From: Streptomyces sp. cf386
Lineage (GTDB): Bacteria > Actinomycetota > Actinomycetes > Streptomycetales > Streptomycetaceae
Reading direction: 5' to 3'
Length of the DNA stretch: 64,000 nt
Assembly (NCBI RefSeq): GCF_900103585.1
Contig: NZ_FNHV01000022.1
Coordinates: 62,001 to 126,000, forward strand
The notes under the pieces were generated by a model. It was not told the origin of the DNA. It saw only the letters and a program-made list of their open reading frames with translations, and did not search any database. A program made the position numbers and the translations under genes. Every line of letters starts with the position of its first letter. The stretch's first letter is position 1. Below, in pieces: positions 1 through 8,826 of this stretch.

Positions 1-182
1 TCGGCAGGGTCGACCACCCGGTCTACGTCCGCCTGCGCGGCACGGACGGCAACCGGACGGCCCCCGGCGCGATGGGCGCCGCCGCCGACCCGGCCGGCCC
101 GGCCATCGACGTCGTCGGCGACGCCGACCCGTGGCGCGACCTGTGGTTCTACTCCAACCCGGTGTGGGTCCTGCCCTCGTGA
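1..182 (+). CDS. C-terminal end of a PHP-domain-type phosphoesterase (partial)
   Basis: An open frame enters from the left edge and stops with TGA at 180-182. The last ~60 residues include a 'VRLRGTDGN' strand, 'DVVGDADPWRDLW' and a final 'FYSNPVWVLPS'. This matches my memory of the tail of secreted PHP-domain metal-dependent phosphoesterases of Streptomyces, but the catalytic His/Asp motifs lie outside the window, so the family call is tentative. The stop overlaps the GTG start of the next gene (GTGA), which suggests translational coupling. Confidence 0.5.
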   Translation, partial: GRVDHPVYVRLRGTDGNRTAPGAMGAAADPAGPAIDVVGDADPWRDLWFYSNPVWVLPS

Positions 183-691
183 CGCCGTACGACCTGACGG
201 TGGACGCGGATGTCCGGGACCTCCGCACGGCCGATCATCTGCTCCACACCCTGGCGGCCGAACTGGCCCTCTCCGAGGGCGTGTTCGGGTGCACGCATCT
301 GGTGAGGGGAGACCGCCCGAGGGTCCTCGTCTCCCTTCGTCTCCCGTCGGAGCCGCTCCTGCGTACCGCCCAGGAGCGGCTCACGGCCGGAGGTCACCAG
401 GTGTCACCCGGGGTGCCGGACGCGGAGGGCAGGGCGGTGATCTACCCGGGCGTCGCGACGCTGACCGGCGCGGTGACCATCGCGGACGTGGTGTCCGGTT
501 CGGCCATCGACCGCGTGGCGGTCCTGGGCATGTCCGGCCCACCGGCGCCGGACGCCGCCCTGGTGACGGGCGACCATGTTCGCCCACAGTGGCAGAACGG
601 CGAACTGGTGCTGACCACCATGCCCGCCGTGGGCGGCACCCTCGTCCCCTTCGAGGTGCCGAATCCGACGCCGTGTTGCGCGGACCACTGA
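179..691 (+). CDS. Hypothetical protein coupled to the PHP-type gene
   Basis: 170 residues. I place the start at the GTG overlapping the upstream TGA (GTGA) rather than at the earlier in-frame GTG at 131, which lies inside the upstream gene; the overlap is the usual mark of a coupled pair. The product has no signal peptide or membrane segment and ends 'PTPCCADH'. I do not recognise a family. The frame converges on the xylanase gene with 1 bp between the stop codons, so no separate terminator fits between them. Confidence 0.6.
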   Translation: MTPYDLTVDADVRDLRTADHLLHTLAAELALSEGVFGCTHLVRGDRPRVLVSLRLPSEPLLRTAQERLTAGGHQVSPGVPDAEGRAVIYPGVATLTGAVTIADVVSGSAIDRVAVLGMSGPPAPDAALVTGDHVRPQWQNGELVLTTMPAVGGTLVPFEVPNPTPCCADH

Positions 692-692
692 T

Positions 693-1775
693 TCAGGCCG
701 CCGGATTGAGCCCGTTCGACAACCCGGTGTAGGCGGGCTTCGCACCGTAGCTCTCGTTGTACGGCAGGGCTGCCCCGTACCCGCTGAAAGTCCCCGGCAC
801 CCACGAGTACTTGTCCGTCAGACCCCACGCGGTGACGCCCGCGCAGCGCGGCACACCCAGGCAGTTCTCGCTGGCCGTCTTGTAGTCCGTCGACTGCTGG
901 GCGAGTTCGGCGGTGGAGGCGGGCAGGGGGATGCGGACGTCGAGTTCGGTGAGGGAGACCTCCAGGCCGAGGTCGGAGAAGCGCTTGAGGTTCCCCTTCA
1001 TCGAGGATGGCAGCCCGCCGACGACGAAGTGCGACTGGAAGCCGATGCCGTGCAACGGGACGCCCTGGGCGAGGAGTTGCTTCGCGAGGTTGTACAAGGC
1101 GTCGCTCTTCGCGTTGTCCGCCTCGATGTTGTAGTCGTTGATGTAGAGCTTCGCGTTCGGGTCCGCCGCGTGTGCCCAGCGCAGGGCATTGGCGATATGG
1201 CCGGTGCCGAGCTTGTCCTGCCACAGCGAACTGCGCATCGAGCCGTCCTCGTTGAACGCCTCGTTGACGACGTCCCAGGCGTAGATCTTCCCCTTGTGGC
1301 GGCCGACGGTCGTGTCGATGTGCTTCTTCAGGAGCGTGTTCAGCTCGGACGCCGAGAAGTTGCCGTTCTTCAGCCAGGACGGCAGCTGCGCGTACCAGAC
1401 GAGGGTGTGGCCCCGTACACCCTGGTTGTGCGCGGCGGCGTGGCTGACCAGGCGGTCTGCCGCCGCCCAGTTGTAGCTGTTCCGGCTCGGCTCCAGCGCG
1501 TCCCACTTCATCGCGTTCTCCGCCGTCACCGAGTTGAACTCCCGGTCCAGGACGGCGGTGTACGCCGACTCGCTCTGCAACGGCCCGTCGGCGACCGCCG
1601 CGCCGATCCGCACACCGCGTCCGTCGGCGTACCCGCGCAGGGTCGTCGCGGCCGAGGCGTCCGGGGTGAACTGGGGGACGGCGACGACCGCGGTCGCGAC
1701 GAGGGCGCCCACGGCGGCGAGGGGGAGGGGGCGGAAGAGGCGTCGGCGGCGGTGGGCGCGAGGGGTGGGGGACAC
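693..1775 (-). CDS. Secreted endo-1,4-beta-xylanase, GH10
   Basis: 360 residues. It hydrolyses internal beta-1,4 bonds of xylan outside the cell. The GTG start at 1775 is preceded by AGGAGG with good spacing; longer upstream in-frame extensions run into the divergent MFS gene and are rejected. The N-terminus is a signal peptide: an Arg-rich stretch (residues 8-15), a hydrophobic core, and a likely cleavage after 'DASA' near residue 42. The GH10 barrel follows, with the acid/base Glu172 in 'WDVVNEAF' and the nucleophile Glu277 in 'SLTELDV'. The 'WDALEP' and 'GHTLVW' strands are also typical. There is no carbohydrate-binding module, so this is a single-domain enzyme of the usual short GH10 length. 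Confidence 0.95.
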   Translation of the reverse strand: MSPTPRAHRRRRLFRPLPLAAVGALVATAVVAVPQFTPDASAATTLRGYADGRGVRIGAAVADGPLQSESAYTAVLDREFNSVTAENAMKWDALEPSRNSYNWAAADRLVSHAAAHNQGVRGHTLVWYAQLPSWLKNGNFSASELNTLLKKHIDTTVGRHKGKIYAWDVVNEAFNEDGSMRSSLWQDKLGTGHIANALRWAHAADPNAKLYINDYNIEADNAKSDALYNLAKQLLAQGVPLHGIGFQSHFVVGGLPSSMKGNLKRFSDLGLEVSLTELDVRIPLPASTAELAQQSTDYKTASENCLGVPRCAGVTAWGLTDKYSWVPGTFSGYGAALPYNESYGAKPAYTGLSNGLNPAA

Positions 1776-1895
1776 GGCTCCTCCTGGGGGTGGGGGGACG
1801 CGGGTGCGGGTGCGTTCTTTCTGGGTCGCCGCCAACGTCCTTAAGGTTGCCGGGGAATCGCGGCGCATTGGTGGTGTCGAGTCGACGGGGGGACG

Positions 1896-3170
1896 ATGAC
1901 GTACGAGGCACAACGCGAGGGTGATGCCGACAGCGGGACGCCTCGCGAGCAACCGCCCGGCCGCCCCTCGCGCCCGCTCTGGCGGCAACGGGACTTCGGT
2001 GTCTTCTGGGCCGCGCAGACCCTCTCCGTCCTCGGCGACTCCTTCGCGCTGATCGCCCTGCCCCTCCTGGTGCTGGAAGCGACCGGCTCGCTGGCCCGCA
2101 TGGGCCTGCTGACGGCGGTCGGCGGGGCCGCCTCGGTCGTCGCGGCCGTGTTCGCCGGGGCCGTCGTGGACCGGGTCGACCGGCGCAGGCTGCTCATCGT
2201 GTGCGACCTCGTGCGGATGGCGCTGTACGGACTCGTCCCGTTGGTCTGGCTGTTCGGACCGCAGATCTGGCTGCTCTACGTGGTCCTGCCGCTGTGCGAG
2301 GCCGTCGGCATGCTGTTCGCCGTCGGCTACGTCACCGTCGTGCGCGGCCTGGTCGGCACCGACCAACTCACCGAGGCCAACGGCAGGCTGAACGCGACCG
2401 CCGCGGCGGCCGGTGTGCTCGGGCCGCTGTGTGCCGGCCTGGTCGCCGCCTGGTCCGGCCCGGCCGCGGCCGTCGGCGTGGACGCGGCCAGCTTCGGTGT
2501 CTCCGCCGCCTGTCTGGTCTTCGTACGGCTGCGGGGGCGCCCGGCGAAGTCGGCACAACGGTCGGGACTGTGGCGGGACCTGCGCACCGGCATCGCCTTC
2601 CTCCGCGGTCACCCGGTGCTGCGCGCCCTGACGGCCCTGCTGTTCGTCTTCAGCTTCCTCACCCTCGGCCTGAACGACCTGGTCATCTACCACCTCAAGC
2701 ACGACCTCGGCCACGACGACGGCACGGTCGGCACCGTCATGGCCGTCGGCGCACTCGGCACCATCACCGGCGCCCTGCTGGTGGCCCGGGTCCGCCGCAG
2801 GCTCGGCTTCGGACCGACCTGGACCGGTGCGGTCGCGATGTGCGGGCTGTCCTTCGCCGGACTCGGCTGGGCCCGGGACGTCCCTGCCGTCGCGGCCCTG
2901 AGCGCGTGCTTCCTGGCCTGCGTCGCCATGGCGGGCACCTGCTCCATGTCCCTGCGCCAGGAGGTGACCCCGGAACCCCTGCTGGGCCGGGTCACCTCCG
3001 CCTTCTGGACCCTCCACTACTCGGCGGCCCCGATCGGCGCGGCCGTCCTCACCTGGGCCGCGGACCGGCACGGCACGGCCCCGGTGAGCCTGGTCGCGGG
3101 CGGCTGCTGCGTACTGATCGCAGCCGCCGCGCTCTTCACCCCGATCCGGAGCTCGGGCCACCGGCCCTGA
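1896..3170 (+). CDS. MFS transporter, exporter-like
   Basis: 424 residues with about 12 hydrophobic segments and a charged N-terminus ('RPLWRQRDFGVFW'). The pattern 'AQTLSVLGDSF' followed by the loop motif 'GAVVDRVDRRRLL' between segments 2 and 3 is that of MFS_3/EntS-like proton-driven exporters, often linked to drugs or siderophores. The substrate cannot be read from sequence. It is transcribed divergently from the xylanase with a 120-bp shared control region. ATG start at 1896. Confidence 0.85.
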   Translation: MTYEAQREGDADSGTPREQPPGRPSRPLWRQRDFGVFWAAQTLSVLGDSFALIALPLLVLEATGSLARMGLLTAVGGAASVVAAVFAGAVVDRVDRRRLLIVCDLVRMALYGLVPLVWLFGPQIWLLYVVLPLCEAVGMLFAVGYVTVVRGLVGTDQLTEANGRLNATAAAAGVLGPLCAGLVAAWSGPAAAVGVDAASFGVSAACLVFVRLRGRPAKSAQRSGLWRDLRTGIAFLRGHPVLRALTALLFVFSFLTLGLNDLVIYHLKHDLGHDDGTVGTVMAVGALGTITGALLVARVRRRLGFGPTWTGAVAMCGLSFAGLGWARDVPAVAALSACFLACVAMAGTCSMSLRQEVTPEPLLGRVTSAFWTLHYSAAPIGAAVLTWAADRHGTAPVSLVAGGCCVLIAAAALFTPIRSSGHRP

Positions 3171-3205
3171 CGTGACCGACTCCCACGCCGACCCGTCCGA
3201 TCACG

Positions 3206-4021
3206 TCATCCGTTCACTCCCGTGTAGTGCCGCAACGCCCACCGCCACACCACCCGCGACGCCAGATACCCGGCGACGCCGAGCAGCGGAGAGGCCGCCG
3301 CCAGCCAGTACGGCACGCCGATGTCGTGGTCGTGGCCGGTCAGTACGGCGGTCGGGAGGTAGGCGACGAAGGCGAGGGGAAGGGCGTACGTCAGGAAGCC
3401 GCCCACCGCCCGAGGCAGGACGTTCAGCGGGTAGCTGCCGAACGTGCCGAGCAGCTCCTCCAGCCAGCGGCTCCAGTAGTCGGCGGCCGGGAACCGCAGG
3501 CAGGCGCCGGCGATCGCGGTGAACAGGGCCGCCTCCAGCAGCATGCCGCCGATGATCGCGGCGATCAGATACGAGATCCGGCCCGCCGTCCAGTCCAGGT
3601 GACTGCGGCTGAGCGCGCCCACCATCAGGCCCGCCGCGACCGTCAGATCGCCGATCGCGTTGGTCGGGAAGTAGGCGAGCTGGACCTGGCGGTGCACCGG
3701 CATGGGGCGGAGGAGGTAGACGTCGATCCTGCCCTCCTGGACCTGCCGGCCGATGAAGTGCATCCGTCCCAGGAACAGCACGAACAGCCCGTGCGCGAGC
3801 ATCCGGATCGCCGGGATGAGGAGGACGTCCGAGCTGTCCCAGCCGCCCATCCCGGTGAACCGCGCCAGCAGCACCGTCGCGAACACGATCACCGACACCT
3901 GCCAGATCGCGCCGATCGCGATGTTCAGCAGGAACTCCGCGCGGTACTCCATCGCGGCCCGGATGTTGAGCAGCGAGATGCGCCACACGATGCGCAGGGA
4001 CTTCGCGGTCTTCGACGACAT
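3206..4021 (-). CDS. ABC-2 type transporter permease
   Basis: 271 residues with about six membrane segments. It is the last of three tightly packed genes (ATPase, permease, permease); its ATG start is one base after the stop of the gene before it. The 'EYRAEFLLNIAIGAIWQ' and 'LHFIGRQVQEGRIDVYLLRP'-like stretches are characteristic of the ABC2_membrane_6 (COG3694-type) permeases, which pair with a second non-identical permease. It presumably forms half of the membrane channel of an exporter of unknown substrate. Confidence 0.85.
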   Translation of the reverse strand: MSSKTAKSLRIVWRISLLNIRAAMEYRAEFLLNIAIGAIWQVSVIVFATVLLARFTGMGGWDSSDVLLIPAIRMLAHGLFVLFLGRMHFIGRQVQEGRIDVYLLRPMPVHRQVQLAYFPTNAIGDLTVAAGLMVGALSRSHLDWTAGRISYLIAAIIGGMLLEAALFTAIAGACLRFPAADYWSRWLEELLGTFGSYPLNVLPRAVGGFLTYALPLAFVAYLPTAVLTGHDHDIGVPYWLAAASPLLGVAGYLASRVVWRWALRHYTGVNG

Positions 4022-4022
4022 C

Positions 4023-4829
4023 TCAGCCTCCCTGCGAGATCACGCGCCGCGCGGCCCGCCGCCACACCCACCGGGTGAACAGCGCCAGCACGACGACCCA
4101 CGCGGCCTGAATGGCCAACTGGACGCCCGCGTCGGACAATTCGATGCGGCCGACGTAGATCGACAGCGGCACGCTCAGCGTCGCCTGGAACGGCAGGAAG
4201 CCGCTCAGCGTGATGAACCAGTCCGGGAAGAACCACAGCGGCGCGTACACCCCGGACAGCAGGTTGTGCGCGAAGATCAGGATCAGCATCGCGGAGTTGT
4301 TGCGGAGGGTGAAGAAGCACAGCTGGTCGAGGGTGAGCATGACGTAGTACAGGACCCACTGGCCGAGCAGCATGCTCACCGCGAACACCGCGGCCACGGC
4401 CGCCGACTCGGGCGGTTCCACGACTCCCGCCACCAGGCACACCGTGTATCCGCCGAGCGCCCACGCCAGCCCGTACAGCTGCTCGCCGAGGGCGCGCAGG
4501 GCGTAGTAGCGCTGGGGCGGCAGCGGGCGCAGATACCAGTAGACGATCGTGCCGAAGTGCATGTGCTGCAGCACGGTGTCCCGGCCCGCGTACTGGTCCA
4601 ACTCGCGTAGGCGGGAGGCGAGTACGGCCAGCATGGCGTACGTGACCGCCTGGTCGCGGCTCAGTCCGGCGGTGGTGCCCGTCTGGGCGTACAGGCCGCG
4701 CCACAGCGACGCCACCAGGACCACCTGTACGGTCAGCCGCAGCAGGACGGCCGTCATCCGGGGTGGTGTGTGCAACTCGCCGAGCGGCGTGACGCGGGCG
4801 GCGCGCCAGCCTTGCAGTACGGCGGCCAT
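4023..4829 (-). CDS. ABC-2 type transporter permease (second subunit)
   Basis: 268 residues from the ATG at 4829, which lies one base after the ATPase stop; a 10-residue in-frame extension would overlap the ATPase and is not needed. About six membrane segments are present. Motifs such as 'RDTVLQHMHFGTIVYWYLRPL' and 'FAHNLLSGVYAPLWFFPDW' are those of the partner permease of the neighbouring ABC-2 subunit. Together the two would make a heterodimeric channel energised by the upstream ATPase. Confidence 0.85.
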   Translation of the reverse strand: MAAVLQGWRAARVTPLGELHTPPRMTAVLLRLTVQVVLVASLWRGLYAQTGTTAGLSRDQAVTYAMLAVLASRLRELDQYAGRDTVLQHMHFGTIVYWYLRPLPPQRYYALRALGEQLYGLAWALGGYTVCLVAGVVEPPESAAVAAVFAVSMLLGQWVLYYVMLTLDQLCFFTLRNNSAMLILIFAHNLLSGVYAPLWFFPDWFITLSGFLPFQATLSVPLSIYVGRIELSDAGVQLAIQAAWVVVLALFTRWVWRRAARRVISQGG

Positions 4830-4830
4830 C

Positions 4831-5838
4831 TCAGGCCCCTTCCCGCGCCGGCTCGGCATGCGCGTACGCGGCCCGCATCACGTCCTCGAGGTCCGCCTCG
4901 TCGAGGGCGAGGTCCGTCACCTCGTACCGCTCGATGACCTGCTTGAGCGCCTGGTGCACGGTCGGCGCGTCGGGGCCGTCCGGCCCGAAGACCGCCTGTG
5001 GGCCCTCCCGCCGCAGCAGCGCGATGCCCGGCAGGGCGCCGACCTCGGTGTGCGGGTCGGCGAGCGTCACCCGCACCTGCCAGGTCGAGCCGAACTCGCG
5101 GCGGATCTCGTCGAGGGTGCCGTCCAGGACGAGGCGCCCGTGGTTGATCAGCACGACCCGCTCGGCGAGCCGCTCGACCTCCGTCATGTCGTGGGTGGTG
5201 AGCAGGACCGTACGGCCGCGCTGCTCCACCTGGTGCCGCAGGAACTCCCGCACCTGCTCCTTCACCACCACGTCCATGCCGATGGTCGGCTCGTCGAGGA
5301 AGACGACCGGCGGGTCGTGCAGCAGCGCGGCGGCCAGGTCGGAGCGGACGCGCTGGCCGAGGGAGAGGTGGCGGACCCGGGTGTCCCAGAAGGAGGAGAG
5401 GTCGAGGAGGTCGTCGAACTCCTTGAGGCGGGCGGCGTGTTCGGCCTTCGGCACCTCGTAGATGTCGCGCAGGATCGCGAACGACTCCCGCACCGGGAGG
5501 TCCCACCACAGCTGGGTGCGCTGCCCGAACACGGTGCCGATGTTGCGGGCGTTGCGCTCGCGCTCCTCGTACGGCACCACACCCGCGACCCGGGCCTCGC
5601 CCGCGCTGGGCGTGAGGATGCCGGTGAGCATCTTGATGGTGGTGGACTTGCCGGCGCCGTTCGGGCCGAGCAGGGCGAGGAGTTCGCCGGGGGCGACGGA
5701 GAAGGTCACGTCACAGACGGCGTGCTTGGCGACGCGCTCGGGGTTGACGAGAGAGCGCAGTGCGCCCGCGAAGCCGGGGCGGCGGGTCGTGGTGTGGAAG
5801 GTTCGGGACAGACCGCGAACCTCGATATTGCCATTCAA
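4831..5838 (-). CDS. ABC transporter ATP-binding protein (ABC-2 exporter)
   Basis: 335 residues, first gene of the exporter operon. Walker A 'GPNGAGKST', signature 'LSLGQ', Walker B 'VVFLDEPT' and the H-loop His in 'LLTTHDMTE' are all present. An N-terminal extension before the nucleotide-binding fold is typical of the ATPases that pair with ABC2_membrane_6 permeases. I read the start as TTG at 5838, about 10 bases after a GGGAG site; the nearby ATG at 5845 is out of frame and too close to that site. Transported substrate unknown. Confidence 0.88.
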   Translation of the reverse strand: MNGNIEVRGLSRTFHTTTRRPGFAGALRSLVNPERVAKHAVCDVTFSVAPGELLALLGPNGAGKSTTIKMLTGILTPSAGEARVAGVVPYEERERNARNIGTVFGQRTQLWWDLPVRESFAILRDIYEVPKAEHAARLKEFDDLLDLSSFWDTRVRHLSLGQRVRSDLAAALLHDPPVVFLDEPTIGMDVVVKEQVREFLRHQVEQRGRTVLLTTHDMTEVERLAERVVLINHGRLVLDGTLDEIRREFGSTWQVRVTLADPHTEVGALPGIALLRREGPQAVFGPDGPDAPTVHQALKQVIERYEVTDLALDEADLEDVMRAAYAHAEPAREGA

Positions 5839-5871
5839 GCGACATCAACTCCCTTGATATAAACGCAAGTT

Positions 5872-5903
5872 GCGGCCGGTCGGCATCTCTGCCGACCGGC
5901 CGC
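5872..5903. terminator. Hairpin terminator after the beta-galactosidase gene
   Basis: Perfect 14-bp stem: arms 5872-5885 and 5890-5903 with a TCTC loop. It lies about 30 bases beyond the stop of the leftward galactoside operon and before the ABC exporter operon, so it probably separates the two transcripts. It lacks a long U tract, as is usual in Streptomyces. Confidence 0.8.
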
Positions 5904-5934
5904 TGGTGGCTCTCCGACGGTGTCGGAAAGTCGA

Positions 5935-8814
5935 TCAATCGGTCTCGGCGATCGAGAACACGAACGAGAACTCCGTCGGCTCCGGCTTCAGGAAGTACTG
6001 CGGCAGCGGACCCGGACCGCAGGACTGCGAGCCGATGCCGTGCTGGCCGTGGTCGAGGTTGACCCAGACCGTGTCTCCCGGAGTGAGGTCGGTCAGGTGC
6101 CGGGCGGCGTCCAGCTGCTCGTTGGTCCAGCGGCGGGCGCTGAACCAGAACTCCGGGGCGCCGTCGATCCTCAGCCCGCCGAGCTCCACCCAGCGGACGT
6201 CGGCACGGGCGCCGTTCTCCTGCGGGCGGACGTACGGCGTCTGGAGTTCCTCGATGCTCGCGTCCCACTGAAGGTGCTTCGCCGCGGCCTTGGTGTCCGG
6301 GTACGCCTCGCCGCCACTGCCGTACCAGACCGCGGAGTCGGTGCCCTCCGCGGGCAGCCCGAAGCGGACGCCGAGTCGGGGCAGCGGCACCTTCCAGTCG
6401 CCCTCGGGGACAACCGAGACGGTGAGCCGCAGTCGCGTGCCGTCGGACGTCCACCGGTACACGGTGCGCAGGCCCACCTCGCGGGCGGCGGGCGCCACCC
6501 GGGTCCGGACGATCAGCGCGTCGCCGTCCGACTCCACGCCCTCGATCCGGTGCCGCATGCGGTGCAGGCCCAGCTGCCGCCACAGCACGCCCCACCGGGT
6601 GTCGTCCTGCCAGGACGCACCCTCGTCGTTGTCGGTGGTGGCGCGCCACACATCCAGGCGCAGGCCGGTGACGTCCACCCCGCCGACGGACTGCAGGGCA
6701 CCGCTGCGGGCGTCGAACGTGGCCGGGCCGAGCGTGATCCGGTCGCCGTCGGCCGTGGGCCCGGCACCGGTGGCGGCCGGGAGGGGAGCGCGCGGCGTGA
6801 TCGTCCGCTGCGCCCACGCCACCTCATGGCCCTTGCCCGCCCAAGGGGTGTCCTCGGCGAGCAGCGCGCGGACCGTCCACTGGACCTCGTCGCCGTTGCC
6901 GTCGGGTGCGGACGCCGGCAGCTTGACCTCCGCCGACTCGCCCGGTGCGAGCGGCGGCACGGCGAGCGTGTGCGCGCCGGTGGGGAATCCGTCCACTTGG
7001 TACGAGAACTCGAACCGAAGGTGCGAGAGATCGCCGAAGTCGTACGCGTTCGTCACGCGCACCGTGCCGTCGGCGCCGTCACCCTCGATCCGGACCGGCT
7101 CGATCACCTTCTTGTACTCGACGAGCCCCGGCGACGGCGTCCGGTCCGGGAAGATCAGCCCGTCGCAGACGAAGTTGCCGTCGTGCAGCTCCTCGCCGAA
7201 GTCACCGCCGTAGGCGTAGCCCAGCTCGGCGTGCTTGACGCCGTGGTCGATCCACTCCCAGATGAAGCCGCCCTGGAGCCGCTCGTGCCGCTCGAAGATC
7301 TGCTGGTAGTCCGCGATCCCGCCCGGTCCGTTGCCCATCGCGTGGCCGTACTCGCACTGGATGAAGGGCAGCTCGCGCCGCTTGTGCGTGCCGCCGTCCA
7401 GGTGCTGGCCGATGCGGTCGACCTCCTCGTGGGAGGCGTACATCCGCGAGTAGACGTCGGTGTCCCGGCAGTCCCAGTCGCCCTCGTAGTGCACCAGCCG
7501 CGAGGAGTCCCGGCCGTGGATCCACTCGGCCATCGCGGTCAGGCCACGTCCGGTGCCGGCCTCGTTGCCGAGGGACCAGAAGACGATCGACGGGTGGTTC
7601 TTGTCGCGCTCGACCATGCGGGCCGCGCGGTCCAGCAGGGCCGGGGTCCAGCGGTCGTCGTCGACGGGGTTGTCGCGCCAGGCCTGCTCGGTGAAGCCGT
7701 GGGTCTCCAGGTCGCACTCGTCGATGACCCACAGGCCGTACTCGTCGCACAGGTCGAGGAAGGCCGGGTGCGGCGGGTAGTGCGAGGTGCGCACCGCGTT
7801 GAGGTTGTGCCGCTTCATCAGCAGCACGTCCTCGCGCATGGTCTCCAGGTCGAGGGCGCGGCCCTTCTCGGGGTGCCACTCGTGCCGGTTGACGCCCTTG
7901 AAGAGGATCGCCTTGCCGTTGACCTTGATCAGGCCGTCTTCGAGGACGACGGTACGGAAACCGATGCGCAGCGGCACGCGCTCGCCCGCCGTGACCAGCT
8001 CGCCGTCGTACAGCTTCGGCGTCTCCGCCGACCACGGCTCCACCGCGACCGTCACCGGCTCGCCGGTTGCGACATCGATGTCGAGAGCGGGCACGGACAC
8101 CCGCCCGTCGACGTCGGAGTCGACGCGCAGGGTGCCCTCGCCCGTGCCGTGGTCGTAGGAGGCGTGCACGAAGAAGTCGCCCGCGCTGCCCGTCGGGCGG
8201 TGCAGCAGGGTGACGTCACGGAAGATGCCGGGCAGCCACCACTGGTCCTGGTCCTCCAGGTAGGAGCCCGCCGACCACTGGTGCACCCGGACGGCGAGCA
8301 CGTTGCCGGCCGGCTTCAGCAGCTCGCCGACCGTGAACTCGTGGGCCAGCCGGGAGCCCTTGAACTCGCCGAGCTCCGTGCCGTTCAGCCAGACGCGGGC
8401 GCAGGACTCGACGCCGTCGAAGCGGATGGCCGCCCCGCCGTCCGCCGGCCAGTCCGCCGGCAGGTCGAAGACGCGCAGATGGTCACCGGTGGGGTTCTCC
8501 GTCGGGACGTGCGGCGGGTCCACCGGGAACGGGTAGAGGTGGTTGGTGTAGATCGGCGAACCGAACGCGCCGTCGCCCTGCAGGACCCAGTGGCCGGGGA
8601 CCGTGACCTCGGCCCAGGGGCTGCCGTCGTACCCCTCCGCGGCGAAGGAGTCGTCCTCGGCGTCGGCCGTCGCGGACAGCCGGAAGCGCCAGCTGCCGTT
8701 CAGGGACAGGGACTTCGCGTCCGAGGTGGCGTACCAGGCGCGGGGCGGGAGGGCCCCGCGGCCCGGGGAGACGTCCTCTACGTAGTCGACGGGCGGGGTG
8801 GTGCGGAAAGACAT
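5935..8814 (-). CDS. lacZ: Beta-galactosidase, GH2 (LacZ-type)
   Basis: 959 residues; hydrolyses terminal beta-galactosides, probably in the cytoplasm since there is no signal peptide. The order is the jelly-roll sugar-binding domain, an immunoglobulin-like domain, the TIM barrel, and a C-terminal Bgal_small_N-type domain ('LRLDVWRATTDNDEG'). The acid/base is Glu418 in 'SLGNEAGTG' and the nucleophile Glu488 in 'QCEYGHAMGNG'. The ATG is preceded by AAGGAG. It is the last gene of the operon with the sugar ABC transporter, 12 bases after the second permease, so imported galactosides would be cleaved inside the cell. Length is near that of E. coli LacZ. Confidence 0.95.
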   Translation of the reverse strand: MSFRTTPPVDYVEDVSPGRGALPPRAWYATSDAKSLSLNGSWRFRLSATADAEDDSFAAEGYDGSPWAEVTVPGHWVLQGDGAFGSPIYTNHLYPFPVDPPHVPTENPTGDHLRVFDLPADWPADGGAAIRFDGVESCARVWLNGTELGEFKGSRLAHEFTVGELLKPAGNVLAVRVHQWSAGSYLEDQDQWWLPGIFRDVTLLHRPTGSAGDFFVHASYDHGTGEGTLRVDSDVDGRVSVPALDIDVATGEPVTVAVEPWSAETPKLYDGELVTAGERVPLRIGFRTVVLEDGLIKVNGKAILFKGVNRHEWHPEKGRALDLETMREDVLLMKRHNLNAVRTSHYPPHPAFLDLCDEYGLWVIDECDLETHGFTEQAWRDNPVDDDRWTPALLDRAARMVERDKNHPSIVFWSLGNEAGTGRGLTAMAEWIHGRDSSRLVHYEGDWDCRDTDVYSRMYASHEEVDRIGQHLDGGTHKRRELPFIQCEYGHAMGNGPGGIADYQQIFERHERLQGGFIWEWIDHGVKHAELGYAYGGDFGEELHDGNFVCDGLIFPDRTPSPGLVEYKKVIEPVRIEGDGADGTVRVTNAYDFGDLSHLRFEFSYQVDGFPTGAHTLAVPPLAPGESAEVKLPASAPDGNGDEVQWTVRALLAEDTPWAGKGHEVAWAQRTITPRAPLPAATGAGPTADGDRITLGPATFDARSGALQSVGGVDVTGLRLDVWRATTDNDEGASWQDDTRWGVLWRQLGLHRMRHRIEGVESDGDALIVRTRVAPAAREVGLRTVYRWTSDGTRLRLTVSVVPEGDWKVPLPRLGVRFGLPAEGTDSAVWYGSGGEAYPDTKAAAKHLQWDASIEELQTPYVRPQENGARADVRWVELGGLRIDGAPEFWFSARRWTNEQLDAARHLTDLTPGDTVWVNLDHGQHGIGSQSCGPGPLPQYFLKPEPTEFSFVFSIAETD

Positions 8815-8826
8815 CGGTCTCCTTGC

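Noticed and set aside
442..1911. 489-codon minus-strand frame overlapping the xylanase
   Set aside because: Pro/Arg-rich shadow in another frame of the same strand.
693..3161. 822-codon extension of the xylanase frame into the MFS gene
   Set aside because: The signal peptide and AGGAGG site place the start at 1775; the extension is antisense to the transporter.
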